Shown: positions 5,800 through 13,769 of the stretch, in pieces
Numbering within the stretch: the first letter of the stretch is position 1
Layout: each line of letters opens with the position of its first letter
Source: RUG12519 sp045649685
GTDB taxonomy: Bacteria > Bacillota > Clostridia > Oscillospirales > Ruminococcaceae
Assembly (NCBI GenBank): GCA_045649685.1
Contig: JAZRQJ010000010.1
Location: forward strand, 1 to 15,637
Direction: 5' to 3'
Length of the DNA stretch: 15,637 nt
Notes under the pieces: generated by a model
The model's input: only the letters and a program-made list of their open reading frames with translations
Database searches by the model: none
Told to the model about the DNA's origin: nothing
Program-made: the position numbers and the translations under genes

Positions 5800-8409
5800 T
5801 TACATTTTACTATTTTTGAATTTTATTAATATTGTTAAAAGAACTATAGTAAAGGTGGAAATTATAGGAATAATCGATATTAGGTTAATAAAATCGTTTG
5901 ATATTTGTTCATTTATGGTAGCATATATATCGAAATCGTTAGTTTGGAATTCGTAATAGTATTGTTCATTAATTTTGACAAGTTGTTTATTGATTTCGTT
6001 ATCTGAATTTTGGTCAAACTTGTATATTTGAAATTTGTCAGGATTATAAGAATTTGGAACTGGAATTCTAATCGTGATAGATCCTTTAGAAATATTTGGA
6101 TTAACAATTTTGTGTTTATCATTTTCAACGTATATTTGGAATAATTTTGTATTATTTATATTTTGTTTTTGGTTTTGATCCATTTTATTATATAGATTAC
6201 TGAATTCAGATGATGATTTATCTATCTCTTTTACAAATAATTTAGTATTAGGATTGAAAACTCCAGCAGGAGCATATACCCATATGCCTGTTTTATTATC
6301 TTTTTGGTTAAATACGCTGTCTGAACAACTATTTTTATTTGATGAGTTTTTATCATTGTTTGATTTGTGCTTTTTATCAATTGAGAGGTCGATATTTTTT
6401 GATGGCGTGAAATTAGATTTTTTTAATTTGTTAAATTTAAGGGTAGGAAAATTATTTTTATTTGACGAACTTTCATCATCAGTTGATATGTAATCGGAAT
6501 CACTGGGGGTCTTGTAATCATTTTGGGGTGATAAATCATCATTTGTATAAGGAAAAGAAATTTTATTTTTATTTTTGTTATTTAAAGTATTTGGATAATT
6601 AGTATTTTTTATATCGTTTATAATGTCGTCAGTAGTTGATTGAGGGTATTTTGTAGTTAATGGTTTAGAAATTATTCTTCTTTTTGCACTTCTTAATCTA
6701 TTATTGTTTAAAATATTATTGGTTGGGGTTATTGGTTTATTTATATTAATTAATGTAGGTGTATCTAATTCAACATAATTATTATTGTTATCTATGGCTT
6801 TGATTTTTATATTATAATTTCCATTTTTATACAGTTGAAATCTTAATTTATTAGGAGTAGTTTCGATAATTTTAATATCGTTGATCTTGTTGATATTATT
6901 AAAATTATTTCGACCATCTAATGAAATTTCATATGTGTTTATAATAATGTTGGAATCATTAATTATATAGGTTAATATAATATCAGTGTTTGATTCTATT
7001 GGTGATTTGTCGTTGCATTCAATTAAATTTAAGCTATCATTGTCTATTTTTTCTATTTTATCTAGTTTTATTTTTTCTCCATGTTCATTTATCCAAAGAG
7101 CTGTTAATTTTGTGTCTTGTTGAAATTTAGTCTCATAATTAATTTTAGTATTATTATCACACATCCATTGTATAAATTTATGATTTGATTTGATTGGCAT
7201 AGGAATTTTATAATCCTCTGTTCCTCCTTGAGTGGAAGTTGTGTAAAAAGGACCTAAAGGACCAATTTTTAAGTCTAACATACATTCATTATCGCTAAGA
7301 TATATTGGCTCAATTTTACTTTTATTTTCGTTTGTATGGTCAAAAGTAATTTTATTTACAAATTCGGTATTTCCTATATTATTTTTATTTAGTATTTTTA
7401 AATTGTTAGAGTTTTGATATTTTTTGAGAGTACGTATGTATCCATTTTCGTTGTATATAGTAATTGCTATTGCGTTTTCATCATAAAAGAAACATTTTGA
7501 ATTCTCAAAAATACCTATTGTTTTAATGTCAGAATTAACATTTACACAATTATTTGTGGTAATATTTTTTATTATTAAATATGACATTTCATCAGCAGAT
7601 ATTGCTGTTGCAATATTATCGCCCGTTACTATACAATTTTCTAGAGATATGTCCTCTATTTTTAGATGGCTTTTTATGTTTTGACTTTCGCTAGCCATAA
7701 TGTATATGGGAGAAGATTGATAGCAAGCACACTTAGTTATTTTGTTATTTTTGTTTATATGTGCATTACTGCCACTAATGTTTATAAGTGAATTGTTTAG
7801 TGTGCAGCAATTTTGAATTGTGCAATTATTCATAGTTAATTTACAATTTTCATCACAACGTATGATGCTTTCATTTTTTAAATATTTTGACATATTTTTA
7901 AATTTGGTGACAGATTCTATATCTTTAGGATTTTCTTCTTCAAAAGGTTGGAATTTAAAATTTTCACCACCATCTAAGATAATATTGTCTAAAGTTAAAT
8001 CAGCATTGTTTTCGCATTGAAAAAACCCCATGGAGTTTTTTGCTGATATGGTGATATTCGGAGCAGCTCCTTTAATGGTGATTTTTTTCTTGTTAATTGT
8101 AAAAAGAAAATTTTCATTGTTTGACTCATTATTTTCTTCGAAATCAAAAGAATAATCTAGATTTTTAGTTTTAACTTCTTCATCATCAGTGTAAATATTA
8201 TTTTCTATAATAATTATGTCGTTATTTTTAGATTCTAAAATAGCACTTTTTAGTTCAGAAAGATTTTGTACGGAAAAATTATTATTAGTTGCTAAAACAG
8301 GTCTGTTTAAGATATAAATCGGAAAAATTGATGATATTATACCAATATGTATTACTATTAAAATTATTTGTTTAAAAATTTTTGATTTAAAATTATTTTT
8401 TAAAAACAT
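5800..8409 (-). CDS. Surface protein with Cys-rich beta-helix and InlB-type repeat, C-terminal TM anchor
   Basis: An 869-residue exported protein. From the ATG at 8409: a signal peptide with a long hydrophobic core ending RPVLA (about residue 40). Then a parallel beta-helix-like region (about 90-310) with repeating strands such as LTLDNIILDGG, LTMNNCTIQNC and LIIKNITTNNC and 11 cysteines. Next is an InlB/Listeria-Bacteroides-type repeat (about 375-440, FIQWMCDN then DTKLTALW), an Ig-like part (about 455-560), a disordered Asn/Ser/Lys linker (560-700), the C-terminal module common to this locus (about 707-830, starting TGIWVYAPAGVF), one TM helix and a KFKNSKM tail. An upstream TTG (8448) is in frame but has no ribosome binding site; AAAAGG lies 11 bases before the ATG. 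It is the most divergent member of the array, with no YDG repeats. Likely an adhesin or host-interaction protein; the ligand is unknown. Confidence 0.8.
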   Translation of the reverse strand: MFLKNNFKSKIFKQIILIVIHIGIISSIFPIYILNRPVLATNNNFSVQNLSELKSAILESKNNDIIIIENNIYTDDEEVKTKNLDYSFDFEENNESNNENFLFTINKKKITIKGAAPNITISAKNSMGFFQCENNADLTLDNIILDGGENFKFQPFEEENPKDIESVTKFKNMSKYLKNESIIRCDENCKLTMNNCTIQNCCTLNNSLINISGSNAHINKNNKITKCACYQSSPIYIMASESQNIKSHLKIEDISLENCIVTGDNIATAISADEMSYLIIKNITTNNCVNVNSDIKTIGIFENSKCFFYDENAIAITIYNENGYIRTLKKYQNSNNLKILNKNNIGNTEFVNKITFDHTNENKSKIEPIYLSDNECMLDLKIGPLGPFYTTSTQGGTEDYKIPMPIKSNHKFIQWMCDNNTKINYETKFQQDTKLTALWINEHGEKIKLDKIEKIDNDSLNLIECNDKSPIESNTDIILTYIINDSNIIINTYEISLDGRNNFNNINKINDIKIIETTPNKLRFQLYKNGNYNIKIKAIDNNNNYVELDTPTLININKPITPTNNILNNNRLRSAKRRIISKPLTTKYPQSTTDDIINDIKNTNYPNTLNNKNKNKISFPYTNDDLSPQNDYKTPSDSDYISTDDESSSNKNNFPTLKFNKLKKSNFTPSKNIDLSIDKKHKSNNDKNSSNKNSCSDSVFNQKDNKTGIWVYAPAGVFNPNTKLFVKEIDKSSSEFSNLYNKMDQNQKQNINNTKLFQIYVENDKHKIVNPNISKGSITIRIPVPNSYNPDKFQIYKFDQNSDNEINKQLVKINEQYYYEFQTNDFDIYATINEQISNDFINLISIIPIISTFTIVLLTILIKFKNSKM

Positions 8410-8506
8410 GTCATACACAACCTTTTTATATTTAAGTTTATTTTTCAAATTTATTAATCATTGTAAATAAAGTGCATATTCAATCACTTACTTATTTAAT
8501 AAATAT

Positions 8507-8534
8507 ATAATAATTTTGCAATATGTACATACAA
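8507..8534 (-). promoter_or_regulatory. Possible promoter of the beta-helix surface protein
   Basis: On the minus strand, TTGTAT (8529-8534), a 16-base spacer and TATTAT (8507-8512), about 100 bases before the ATG. The region 8410-8555 is extremely AT-rich, so chance matches are likely. It does not share the 115-bp promoter repeat of the two neighbouring genes. Confidence 0.35.
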
Positions 8535-8555
8535 AAATGAGTTTTAAATTTGTCG

Positions 8556-8586
8556 AAAAAAGAGCACTGACCTCTTTGGCCAATGC
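8556..8586 (-). terminator. Terminator of the frameshifted surface-protein gene
   Basis: Minus-strand arms GCATTGGCC (8578-8586) and GGTCAGTGC (8564-8572) with a 5-base loop, then a T-rich run (8556-8563). Two pairs are G-T wobbles only when read on the minus strand (they are A-C on the plus strand), which shows the direction of use. Confidence 0.85.
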
Positions 8587-8614
8587 TGTTTTATTTTTTG
8601 TGAAGTTATTGTGG

Positions 8615-9688
8615 CTATTCTTTGTCTTTATCTTCAGCTTTTTTCCTTTTTGTGATTATAATTATAAATAAACTTATCAGTGTCAGAATTAAAAGTAGAA
8701 GCATATATGGAATAAGTGATTGAATTATATCATTTATACTGTTTTCATCAATCATAGTATATGGACTAAAGTGATTGGTTTGAAACTCACAATAATTTCT
8801 GTTATTAATGTTTACGATTGTTTCATCAAAATCATCATCAGCATCTTGCTTGATTCTATAAATTTGTAGGTCTGCTAAATCATAATCATTTGGGATAGGT
8901 ATCCTAACTGTTATTAGTCCTTTAGAGATGTTTGGTTGAATAACTTCACCATCTTGATTTACAACATATATTTCGTATAGTTTGATGTTTTCAATTTTAT
9001 TTTTTATCTTTTCATCTAAGTTTTTATAAGTATCGCTATATTCATTTGTATTTGGATACATTTCTCTAACAACTAATCTACTCCATTTTGGAAAAACTCC
9101 TTTAGGTGCATATACCTGCATTCCTGTTAAATCATCTTCTGCTTCAAAAATCTCATCTTGATCATCATTGGTTGCAGTTTCATCGCTATCATATTGTGTT
9201 GAATCTTCTGAATTATCTAAATTAGTATTTTCGCTATGGTTGAAAGCAGAGTTAATATCTAACGGAAAGTTATTTGAGCTATTGTGTTCAATATTATTTA
9301 AGTTATTATTTGAGTTGTAGTCAGTATTTGTAGGTTCATTATTTGAGTTATTGTCTTTAGTATCATTGAAATTAGAGGTGTCGCTCAATTCAATATCATT
9401 GGAATTAGGTATTATATTACTTTCTTCATCTTCTTTATAACTAGATTCTGAAATAATGTTTCCATAAATATTAGTTGGCTGAATAATATCATAGTTTTCA
9501 GCACCAGTACCTTCTAATGAAAATTCAGTGAAATTTATAGGAATGTTTTTTCCAATATTTTCATCGGAAAAAGTTGGTGTTCCGTTAAATTCAGCCTTGT
9601 TCGTACCGTCATACGGTTTGTCTTTTATTTTAATATTTTTTATTGTTACAGGACGAGGATTAATTTTAATGACATTACTTTTGACCAC
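8615..9688 (-). CDS. 3' piece of the frameshifted surface-protein gene
   Basis: 357 codons if counted from the GTG at 9688, but the same frame is open upstream to about 10004 with clear domain sequence (residues such as QQAPPDDVTFNNL and WSSSNTDVADID), and the GTG has no ribosome binding site. It should be read as the continuation of the gene that starts near 10434. It carries the YDG module, a repetitive Asn-rich linker, the C-terminal module (TGMQVYAPKGVFPKWSRLVV through FQTNHFSPYTMIDE), a TM helix and the tail KRKKAEDKDKE. Confidence 0.6.
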   Translation of the reverse strand: MVKSNVIKINPRPVTIKNIKIKDKPYDGTNKAEFNGTPTFSDENIGKNIPINFTEFSLEGTGAENYDIIQPTNIYGNIISESSYKEDEESNIIPNSNDIELSDTSNFNDTKDNNSNNEPTNTDYNSNNNLNNIEHNSSNNFPLDINSAFNHSENTNLDNSEDSTQYDSDETATNDDQDEIFEAEDDLTGMQVYAPKGVFPKWSRLVVREMYPNTNEYSDTYKNLDEKIKNKIENIKLYEIYVVNQDGEVIQPNISKGLITVRIPIPNDYDLADLQIYRIKQDADDDFDETIVNINNRNYCEFQTNHFSPYTMIDENSINDIIQSLIPYMLLLLILTLISLFIIIITKRKKAEDKDKE

Positions 9689-9978
9689 TTTTTCGTTATA
9701 ATTTTCATCAGCTGCTATAGTTGCAATTATTTGAAATTGGCCAACTCCTTTGATAGTAACTTCTCCTGTTTCTTCATCTATATCTGCAACATCTGTGTTT
9801 GATGAACTCCAGGTTACATTACCGTTTCTGAAAGGAGCATATAAATATGCTGTTTCAGCACTATCTCCACCATCTAAACATATTGTTTCAGGGTCATTTC
9901 CGTTTCCGCTATCATTATTTAAATATATTATTCTAAGATCATCTCCGTAGGTGTATTCTGACTTAAGATTGTTAAATG

Positions 9979-10434
9979 TTACATCATCTGGAGGTGCTTG
10001 TTGATTTTTTTATTTACCGTTATAGATATCTTTATGGTTTTATCGCATATTGTTTTGGAAAAATCAGGGTCTTTGCTGGGATTTAGATAAATCTCCATTT
10101 GGTATGTACCTTGTGGTAAATTTTTGAAATATGAATACCTGAAAATTATTGTACAATTTTCGTAATCAACGTCGAAATCAGTGCCGTTCTGTAAACGTTC
10201 GTACTCAACTTCGTCATTAATTTTGTTCTTTTTACGTTCGTCTTTTATTGTGTTATTAATAATGTAAGCAACTGCTTGATCTTTAAGCTCTTCTATTTTT
10301 TGTGTTCGTTCGTCGCTAGGTCCGAGTTCTACCGCCGAAACCATGGTGTTTAATAAGTTACATGGCAATGTAGATGATATTAAAATTGAGCATAGTAAAA
10401 CTGATATGAATTTTTTTAAATTAATCATATTCAT
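9979..10434 (-). CDS. 5' piece of the frameshifted surface-protein gene (signal peptide and X2-like module)
   Basis: 151 residues from the ATG at 10434; an ATG two codons later (10428) is equally possible, and an in-frame TTG at 10473 lies too close to the promoter. The signal peptide (NLKKFISVLLCSILISSTLP... ending VSA) closely matches that of the gene at 13670. The X2-like Ig module follows. After the A7 run the frame reads only KINKHLQMM and stops. Translated alone, it would give a secreted fragment without an anchor. Confidence 0.6.
   Translation of the reverse strand: MNMINLKKFISVLLCSILISSTLPCNLLNTMVSAVELGPSDERTQKIEELKDQAVAYIINNTIKDERKKNKINDEVEYERLQNGTDFDVDYENCTIIFRYSYFKNLPQGTYQMEIYLNPSKDPDFSKTICDKTIKISITVNKKINKHLQMM
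10005..10011 (-). other. A7 frameshift site (coding strand)
   Basis: Coding-strand codons are GTA AAT AAA AAA ATC; a move of -1 (or one added A) turns the rest into AAT CAA CAA GCA and joins the long downstream frame. An A7 run is prone to slipped-strand mutation, polymerase slippage and tandem AAA ribosome slippage. A G-rich stimulatory stem was not evident downstream. Confidence 0.7.
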
Positions 10435-10486
10435 ATGCGTAAAAATATTATTTATAAAAACCTCTAAAACCAATGGTTTTATGGGT

Positions 10487-10601
10487 GATTATATCAAAAT
10501 TTATCGAAACATGTCAACACAAAATGTGCTATTTATGTTAATTTTGTTAAATTTATATTAATTTAAATGAAAATGTTGAATATAAATGGCAATAATTATT
10601 T
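10487..10601 (-). repeat. 115-bp promoter repeat, copy 1
   Basis: Aligns without gaps to 13770-13884, with about 15 differences by hand count. It contains the promoter and an AT-rich upstream region with a block conserved in both copies (10536-10564). Conservation extends well beyond the -35, suggesting a shared regulatory or recombination unit and not just two similar promoters. Confidence 0.85.
10488..10517 (-). promoter_or_regulatory. Consensus sigma-A promoter of the frameshifted surface-protein gene
   Basis: On the minus strand: perfect TTGACA (10512-10517), 18-base spacer, perfect TATAAT (10488-10493), about 55 bases before the ATG at 10434. The upstream side is AT-rich, like an UP element. 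Confidence 0.85.
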
Positions 10602-10680
10602 ATTATTCGTGATTAGTCTGAACATTTTGGTACATTTATTTGTATAAATATACGAAAAATTTAGATATAAATTTAAAATT

Positions 10681-10716
10681 AAAGCGAGCACTGGCTTTTT
10701 TACCAATGCTCGCTTT
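10681..10716 (-). terminator. Terminator of the helical-repeat surface-protein gene
   Basis: Arms at 10681-10694 and 10703-10716 make a 14-pair stem (AAAGCGAGCATTGG with CCAGTGCTCGCTTT, minus strand) with an 8-base loop. The one imperfect pair is a G-T wobble on the minus strand. A T-rich tail follows. It lies 18 bases after the stop codon. Confidence 0.87.
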
Positions 10717-10733
10717 AATTTTTTATAAAAATT

Positions 10734-13670
10734 TTAATACGTTTTTATTTTTATTGTCTTTCTTTTTGTGAGTATTATTATAGTTAAACTTATAGATATT
10801 AGAACAAAAAATAAAAGTATGTAGAGAAAAATTGATTGGGACATATCATTCATGATTTTTTCATCTATTATGGTGTATGGACTAAAGTGATTGGTTTGAA
10901 ATTCACAATAATTTTTATTGTTAATATTTACTATAGTTTCATTAAAATTATTGTTAGCATCTTGTTTGATTCTATTAATCTGTAAGTTAGTTAAATTGTG
11001 ATCGTTTGGTGTAGGTATTTTAACTTTTATTAATCCTTTGGAAATGTTTGGTTGAATAATTTCATTGTTGTGATCTACAACACATACTTCGTACAATTTA
11101 ATATATTCAATTTTACGTTTTATATTTTCGCCTAAATTTTTATAAGCATTATCATATTCATCTGTATTTTGCTGCATTTCCTTAACAACTAATTTGCTAG
11201 ATTTTGGGAATACGCCTTTAGGTGCGTAAACCTGTATTCCTGTTGCACTGTCTTCAGCTTCAAAGATTTCATCTGGGTCATCTGCTGAGGGTTCATTACT
11301 ATCAGATTGTGTTGAATTGTCAGCACTATTTAGATTGTCTTTAATATTGAGTTGAAAATTATTTGGAAGATTAATAGAGTTTAATTTATTTTTAAGCGGT
11401 TTGGGGAAATTAGAAAGTTTTAGTTCATTGATTTTATAGTTAGATCTTGAAATAATATTAGCATAAATATTATTAGGGTGTTGTTTGATGTAATATTTAT
11501 AAGCATCTTTACCTTCCAACGAAAATTCGGTAAAGTTTATAGGTATATTGTTGCCAATATTTATGCTTTGAAATGTTGGTGTTCCATTCACCAGTTTTAC
11601 ATCATCACCATCAATTACACCGTTTATAGTTGGTGTTCCGTCAAATTCAGCATGATTTGTTCCATCAAAATATTTGTTTTTAATTTTAACATTTTCTATT
11701 GTTACAGGTATTTTTGATTTAATTTGAGTGTTTTTCATTACTGGTTTAGTAGATCTAGAGGTTATTTTGTTTGTTTCGTTGCTCTCGTTATTGTATGATG
11801 ATTTAAGATTATTAGTGGTTGTATCTGTTAAGGGTTTTGGTTGATTTAATCCCTTTATACTAATTGAATCAGGATCGGATATAATAGCATTACCTGCTAA
11901 AGAAAATTCGATTTTATTAGGATCTATCTGAAATATTTTTTTTGGTATTTCAAAAATAGTATTAGTATCTTGATTTAAAAAGATATTATTGTTATTTTTT
12001 TTATCATTTTCTTTTAAAGTATTAAGAACACGTTGCTTGCCATGCCTACTTAACACTTCATGTAATATTGCTAGCGCATTTGCTTGATTTTCTTTTTTTC
12101 TGAAATTTCTATATGCATGTTGTATTTTTCTTGCATTCTCATCTAATTCTAATTTCTTCACATTATTAGTCCACTTATGTAAATTTGAACTTAAAATATC
12201 GTGATTATTATTATCCAACTTACCAACAATGTTTGTAAGAAGGTCTGCTCGTCTTAGTTTATTATTATTTTGTTTTAAAGCGTTAAAAACTTCCTTATTG
12301 TTTTTTCTGCTCAACACATTCTCTATGTTTTTTAATGCTACTGATTTCTTTATTCCGTCTACAAATTCCTTAATATTCTTACTTTTATCATCTGATTTCA
12401 ATCTATCTGCAAATTCATTCCATTTTCCTCTAGTATTCGAAACTTTATATTTATTTTCAAGCCATTTAGCTATTCTGTTCTTGGTCGCTTTCTGTTTTAT
12501 TCCCTCTGTTTTTTGATTCCACTTATGTAATTTTGTTAACAAAATATCGTTATTATTCTTTTCTTCTTGCATTTTTCTGTTACCATGAATATTTCTAAGA
12601 AGTGATTCTCGCTTTATCATATTGTTATCATTTTCGTCTGTGATTGGTTTTGCAATCATTTTACGAGGAGCAGTTTTGGGAATGTTTTTTTTAGTAGGTA
12701 TATTTTTGTAATTATTATTGCCATCTAATGAGAAAGTAGGTATATTTTTACTAGTATTTATGTTTGGAAATGTTGGTGTTCCATTTAATGGTTCTACATC
12801 ATTTTTATTTTTATTTTCAGGGAGTATATCAGGTAAATTTGAGTTGTTAATTTTAGAATACTCAATTGGATTACCTTTTTTTAGTTTTATAGGGGAAGGA
12901 TTAGAATTATTTTTGTTACTTGAACCCCCATTTATGAATTCTTCAGCTGTAGGGATTGTAATCCAACTACTTTCAAATGTGAGTTTTTTATATTCTTTAT
13001 CTTTAGGTCTTTTGAATTTTCTAACTGCAGTTACTTTAAACTTTCCAGCTTTTTTGATTTTGCGTTCTCCTGTTTTTGGATCTATAGTTGCAACTTCTGG
13101 ATTGGATGAACTATATGTTATTTCATCTTGTAGGTTATCACCACAATCTAAACGAATTTTTATAGGATCGTATATTGCTGGATCTGAATGGGAACCTCTG
13201 TGAGGTTCAAATATTTTATCTAACTCAGATTGAGGTGGATTAAGATTGTGAATTGTTGCTATGTAACATTGGATGGTAGTTTGATATTTTTCTTTTGTAT
13301 CGGAATTACAAAGATAAATTTTTAATGTACATATACCTTTGGACAAATTTTCAAGATATTCGTTTTTTAGGGTTATTTTGTTAAAATTAACTTCATAGTC
13401 TTTGATTTTTTGCAAAGTTTGATTGCCCTTAGTTGTATTAACAATTTTAGTAATTGTGTAGTTTTTAATCTCTGATTTTACCTCTAATATTTTATCTTCT
13501 TTTGATTTCTTGGTAAATGTTATTTCTGTAGGTGATATAGGATTATTTTTTCCACCTAATGCAAAAACCATACCGTTTAATGGAGTGTTAGGTAGAGCAG
13601 ATGATATTAAGATTGCGCAAAGTAAAATTGATATTAATTTTTTTATACTAGTGATTATTTTAGATTTCAT
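10734..13670 (-). CDS. Large surface protein with X2/Big_2/YDG modules and an IQ-motif helical repeat insert
   Basis: 978 residues from the ATG at 13670. An ATG at 13682 directly abuts the ribosome binding site AGAAAGGA, so the later start is preferred. Residues below use the 13682 start. Signal peptide 5-42; X2-like Ig module about 60-143; Big_2-like module about 170-240 (YSSSNPEVATIDPKTGE); YDG-like fragment 297-329 (NGTPTF...FSLDG); Lys/Asn-rich helical region about 352-562 with two diverged repeats; YDG module about 658-745 (NKYFDGTNHAEFDGTPT); linker; the locus-wide C-terminal module 812-942; TM 950-971; basic tail TKRKTIKIKTY. There is no LPXTG, so it is probably membrane-anchored with its domains outside. 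The helical part has unusual composition and a near-perfect IQ motif at 520-530 and looks like an insertion into the YDG array. Likely role is adhesion or host contact; this is inference. Confidence 0.82.
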   Translation of the reverse strand: MKSKIITSIKKLISILLCAILISSALPNTPLNGMVFALGGKNNPISPTEITFTKKSKEDKILEVKSEIKNYTITKIVNTTKGNQTLQKIKDYEVNFNKITLKNEYLENLSKGICTLKIYLCNSDTKEKYQTTIQCYIATIHNLNPPQSELDKIFEPHRGSHSDPAIYDPIKIRLDCGDNLQDEITYSSSNPEVATIDPKTGERKIKKAGKFKVTAVRKFKRPKDKEYKKLTFESSWITIPTAEEFINGGSSNKNNSNPSPIKLKKGNPIEYSKINNSNLPDILPENKNKNDVEPLNGTPTFPNINTSKNIPTFSLDGNNNYKNIPTKKNIPKTAPRKMIAKPITDENDNNMIKRESLLRNIHGNRKMQEEKNNNDILLTKLHKWNQKTEGIKQKATKNRIAKWLENKYKVSNTRGKWNEFADRLKSDDKSKNIKEFVDGIKKSVALKNIENVLSRKNNKEVFNALKQNNNKLRRADLLTNIVGKLDNNNHDILSSNLHKWTNNVKKLELDENARKIQHAYRNFRKKENQANALAILHEVLSRHGKQRVLNTLKENDKKNNNNIFLNQDTNTIFEIPKKIFQIDPNKIEFSLAGNAIISDPDSISIKGLNQPKPLTDTTTNNLKSSYNNESNETNKITSRSTKPVMKNTQIKSKIPVTIENVKIKNKYFDGTNHAEFDGTPTINGVIDGDDVKLVNGTPTFQSINIGNNIPINFTEFSLEGKDAYKYYIKQHPNNIYANIISRSNYKINELKLSNFPKPLKNKLNSINLPNNFQLNIKDNLNSADNSTQSDSNEPSADDPDEIFEAEDSATGIQVYAPKGVFPKSSKLVVKEMQQNTDEYDNAYKNLGENIKRKIEYIKLYEVCVVDHNNEIIQPNISKGLIKVKIPTPNDHNLTNLQINRIKQDANNNFNETIVNINNKNYCEFQTNHFSPYTIIDEKIMNDMSQSIFLYILLFFVLISISLTIIILTKRKTIKIKTY
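11997..12611 (-). repeat. Two-copy helical protein repeat with an IQ-like motif
   Basis: Copy 1 (12258-12611) and copy 2 (11997-12254) share the same order of blocks: R..LL.NI, then NN.DIL...LHKW, then an IQ-like or AKW-type basic helix, then AL..I..VLSR.....V.N.LK.N. Copy 1 is longer by about 30 residues between the third and fourth blocks. Copy 2 has KIQHAYRNFRKK (IQxxxR[N]xxxK), matching the IQ consensus except that the usual Gly is Asn. Confidence 0.7.
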
Positions 13671-13769
13671 TAAAATGTACATTCCTTTCTGATGCTTAAA
13701 CCAAAAATATAAAAGTATAAATGTTAATTTTTATTATGAAAAATAACTATAAATATTGATTTTACGGAT

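Larger units (their letters stand above)
8615..10434 (-). pseudogene. Frameshifted surface-protein gene (X2-like, Big_2-like, YDG, C-terminal module, TM)
   Basis: Two reading frames form one gene interrupted at an A7 run (coding strand; 10005-10011). The first frame runs from the start to TAA at 9979. Adding one A after the run gives an uninterrupted frame from there to the stop at 8615, about 606 residues in all. The restored product reads: signal peptide, an X2-like Ig module (NGTDF...SYFKNLPQGTYQMEIYL), a Big_2-like module (VTWSSSNTDVADIDEETGEV then KGVGQFQIIA), one shortened YDG module (KDKPYDGTNKAEFNGTPTF), an acidic Asn/Ser linker, the shared C-terminal module, a TM helix and a KRKK tail. 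This is the layout of the paralogue at 10734-13670 without its helical insert. No stop codon or other damage is seen in either half. The break could therefore be recent, phase-variable, bypassed by slippage, or an assembly error. Confidence 0.8.

Noticed and set aside
8410..8560. Possible third copy of the 115-bp promoter repeat upstream of the beta-helix gene
   Set aside because: AT-rich like the other two, but no gapless match to their conserved blocks could be found by eye.
10005..10011. Classical programmed -1 frameshift with slippery heptamer and stem-loop
   Set aside because: The heptamer in the zero frame is T AAA AAA and not A AAA AAA/G, and no obvious downstream pseudoknot is seen. 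Slippage or mutation is favoured, though not proven.
10343..10561. 72-codon plus-strand reading frame over the start of the frameshifted gene
   Set aside because: It covers the promoter repeat and signal peptide of the minus-strand gene, and no ribosome binding site is seen.
12718..13203. 161-codon plus-strand reading frame inside the large surface-protein gene
   Set aside because: Antisense shadow of a well-supported coding frame; its hydrophobic composition follows from Lys/Asn/Glu-rich codons read in reverse.
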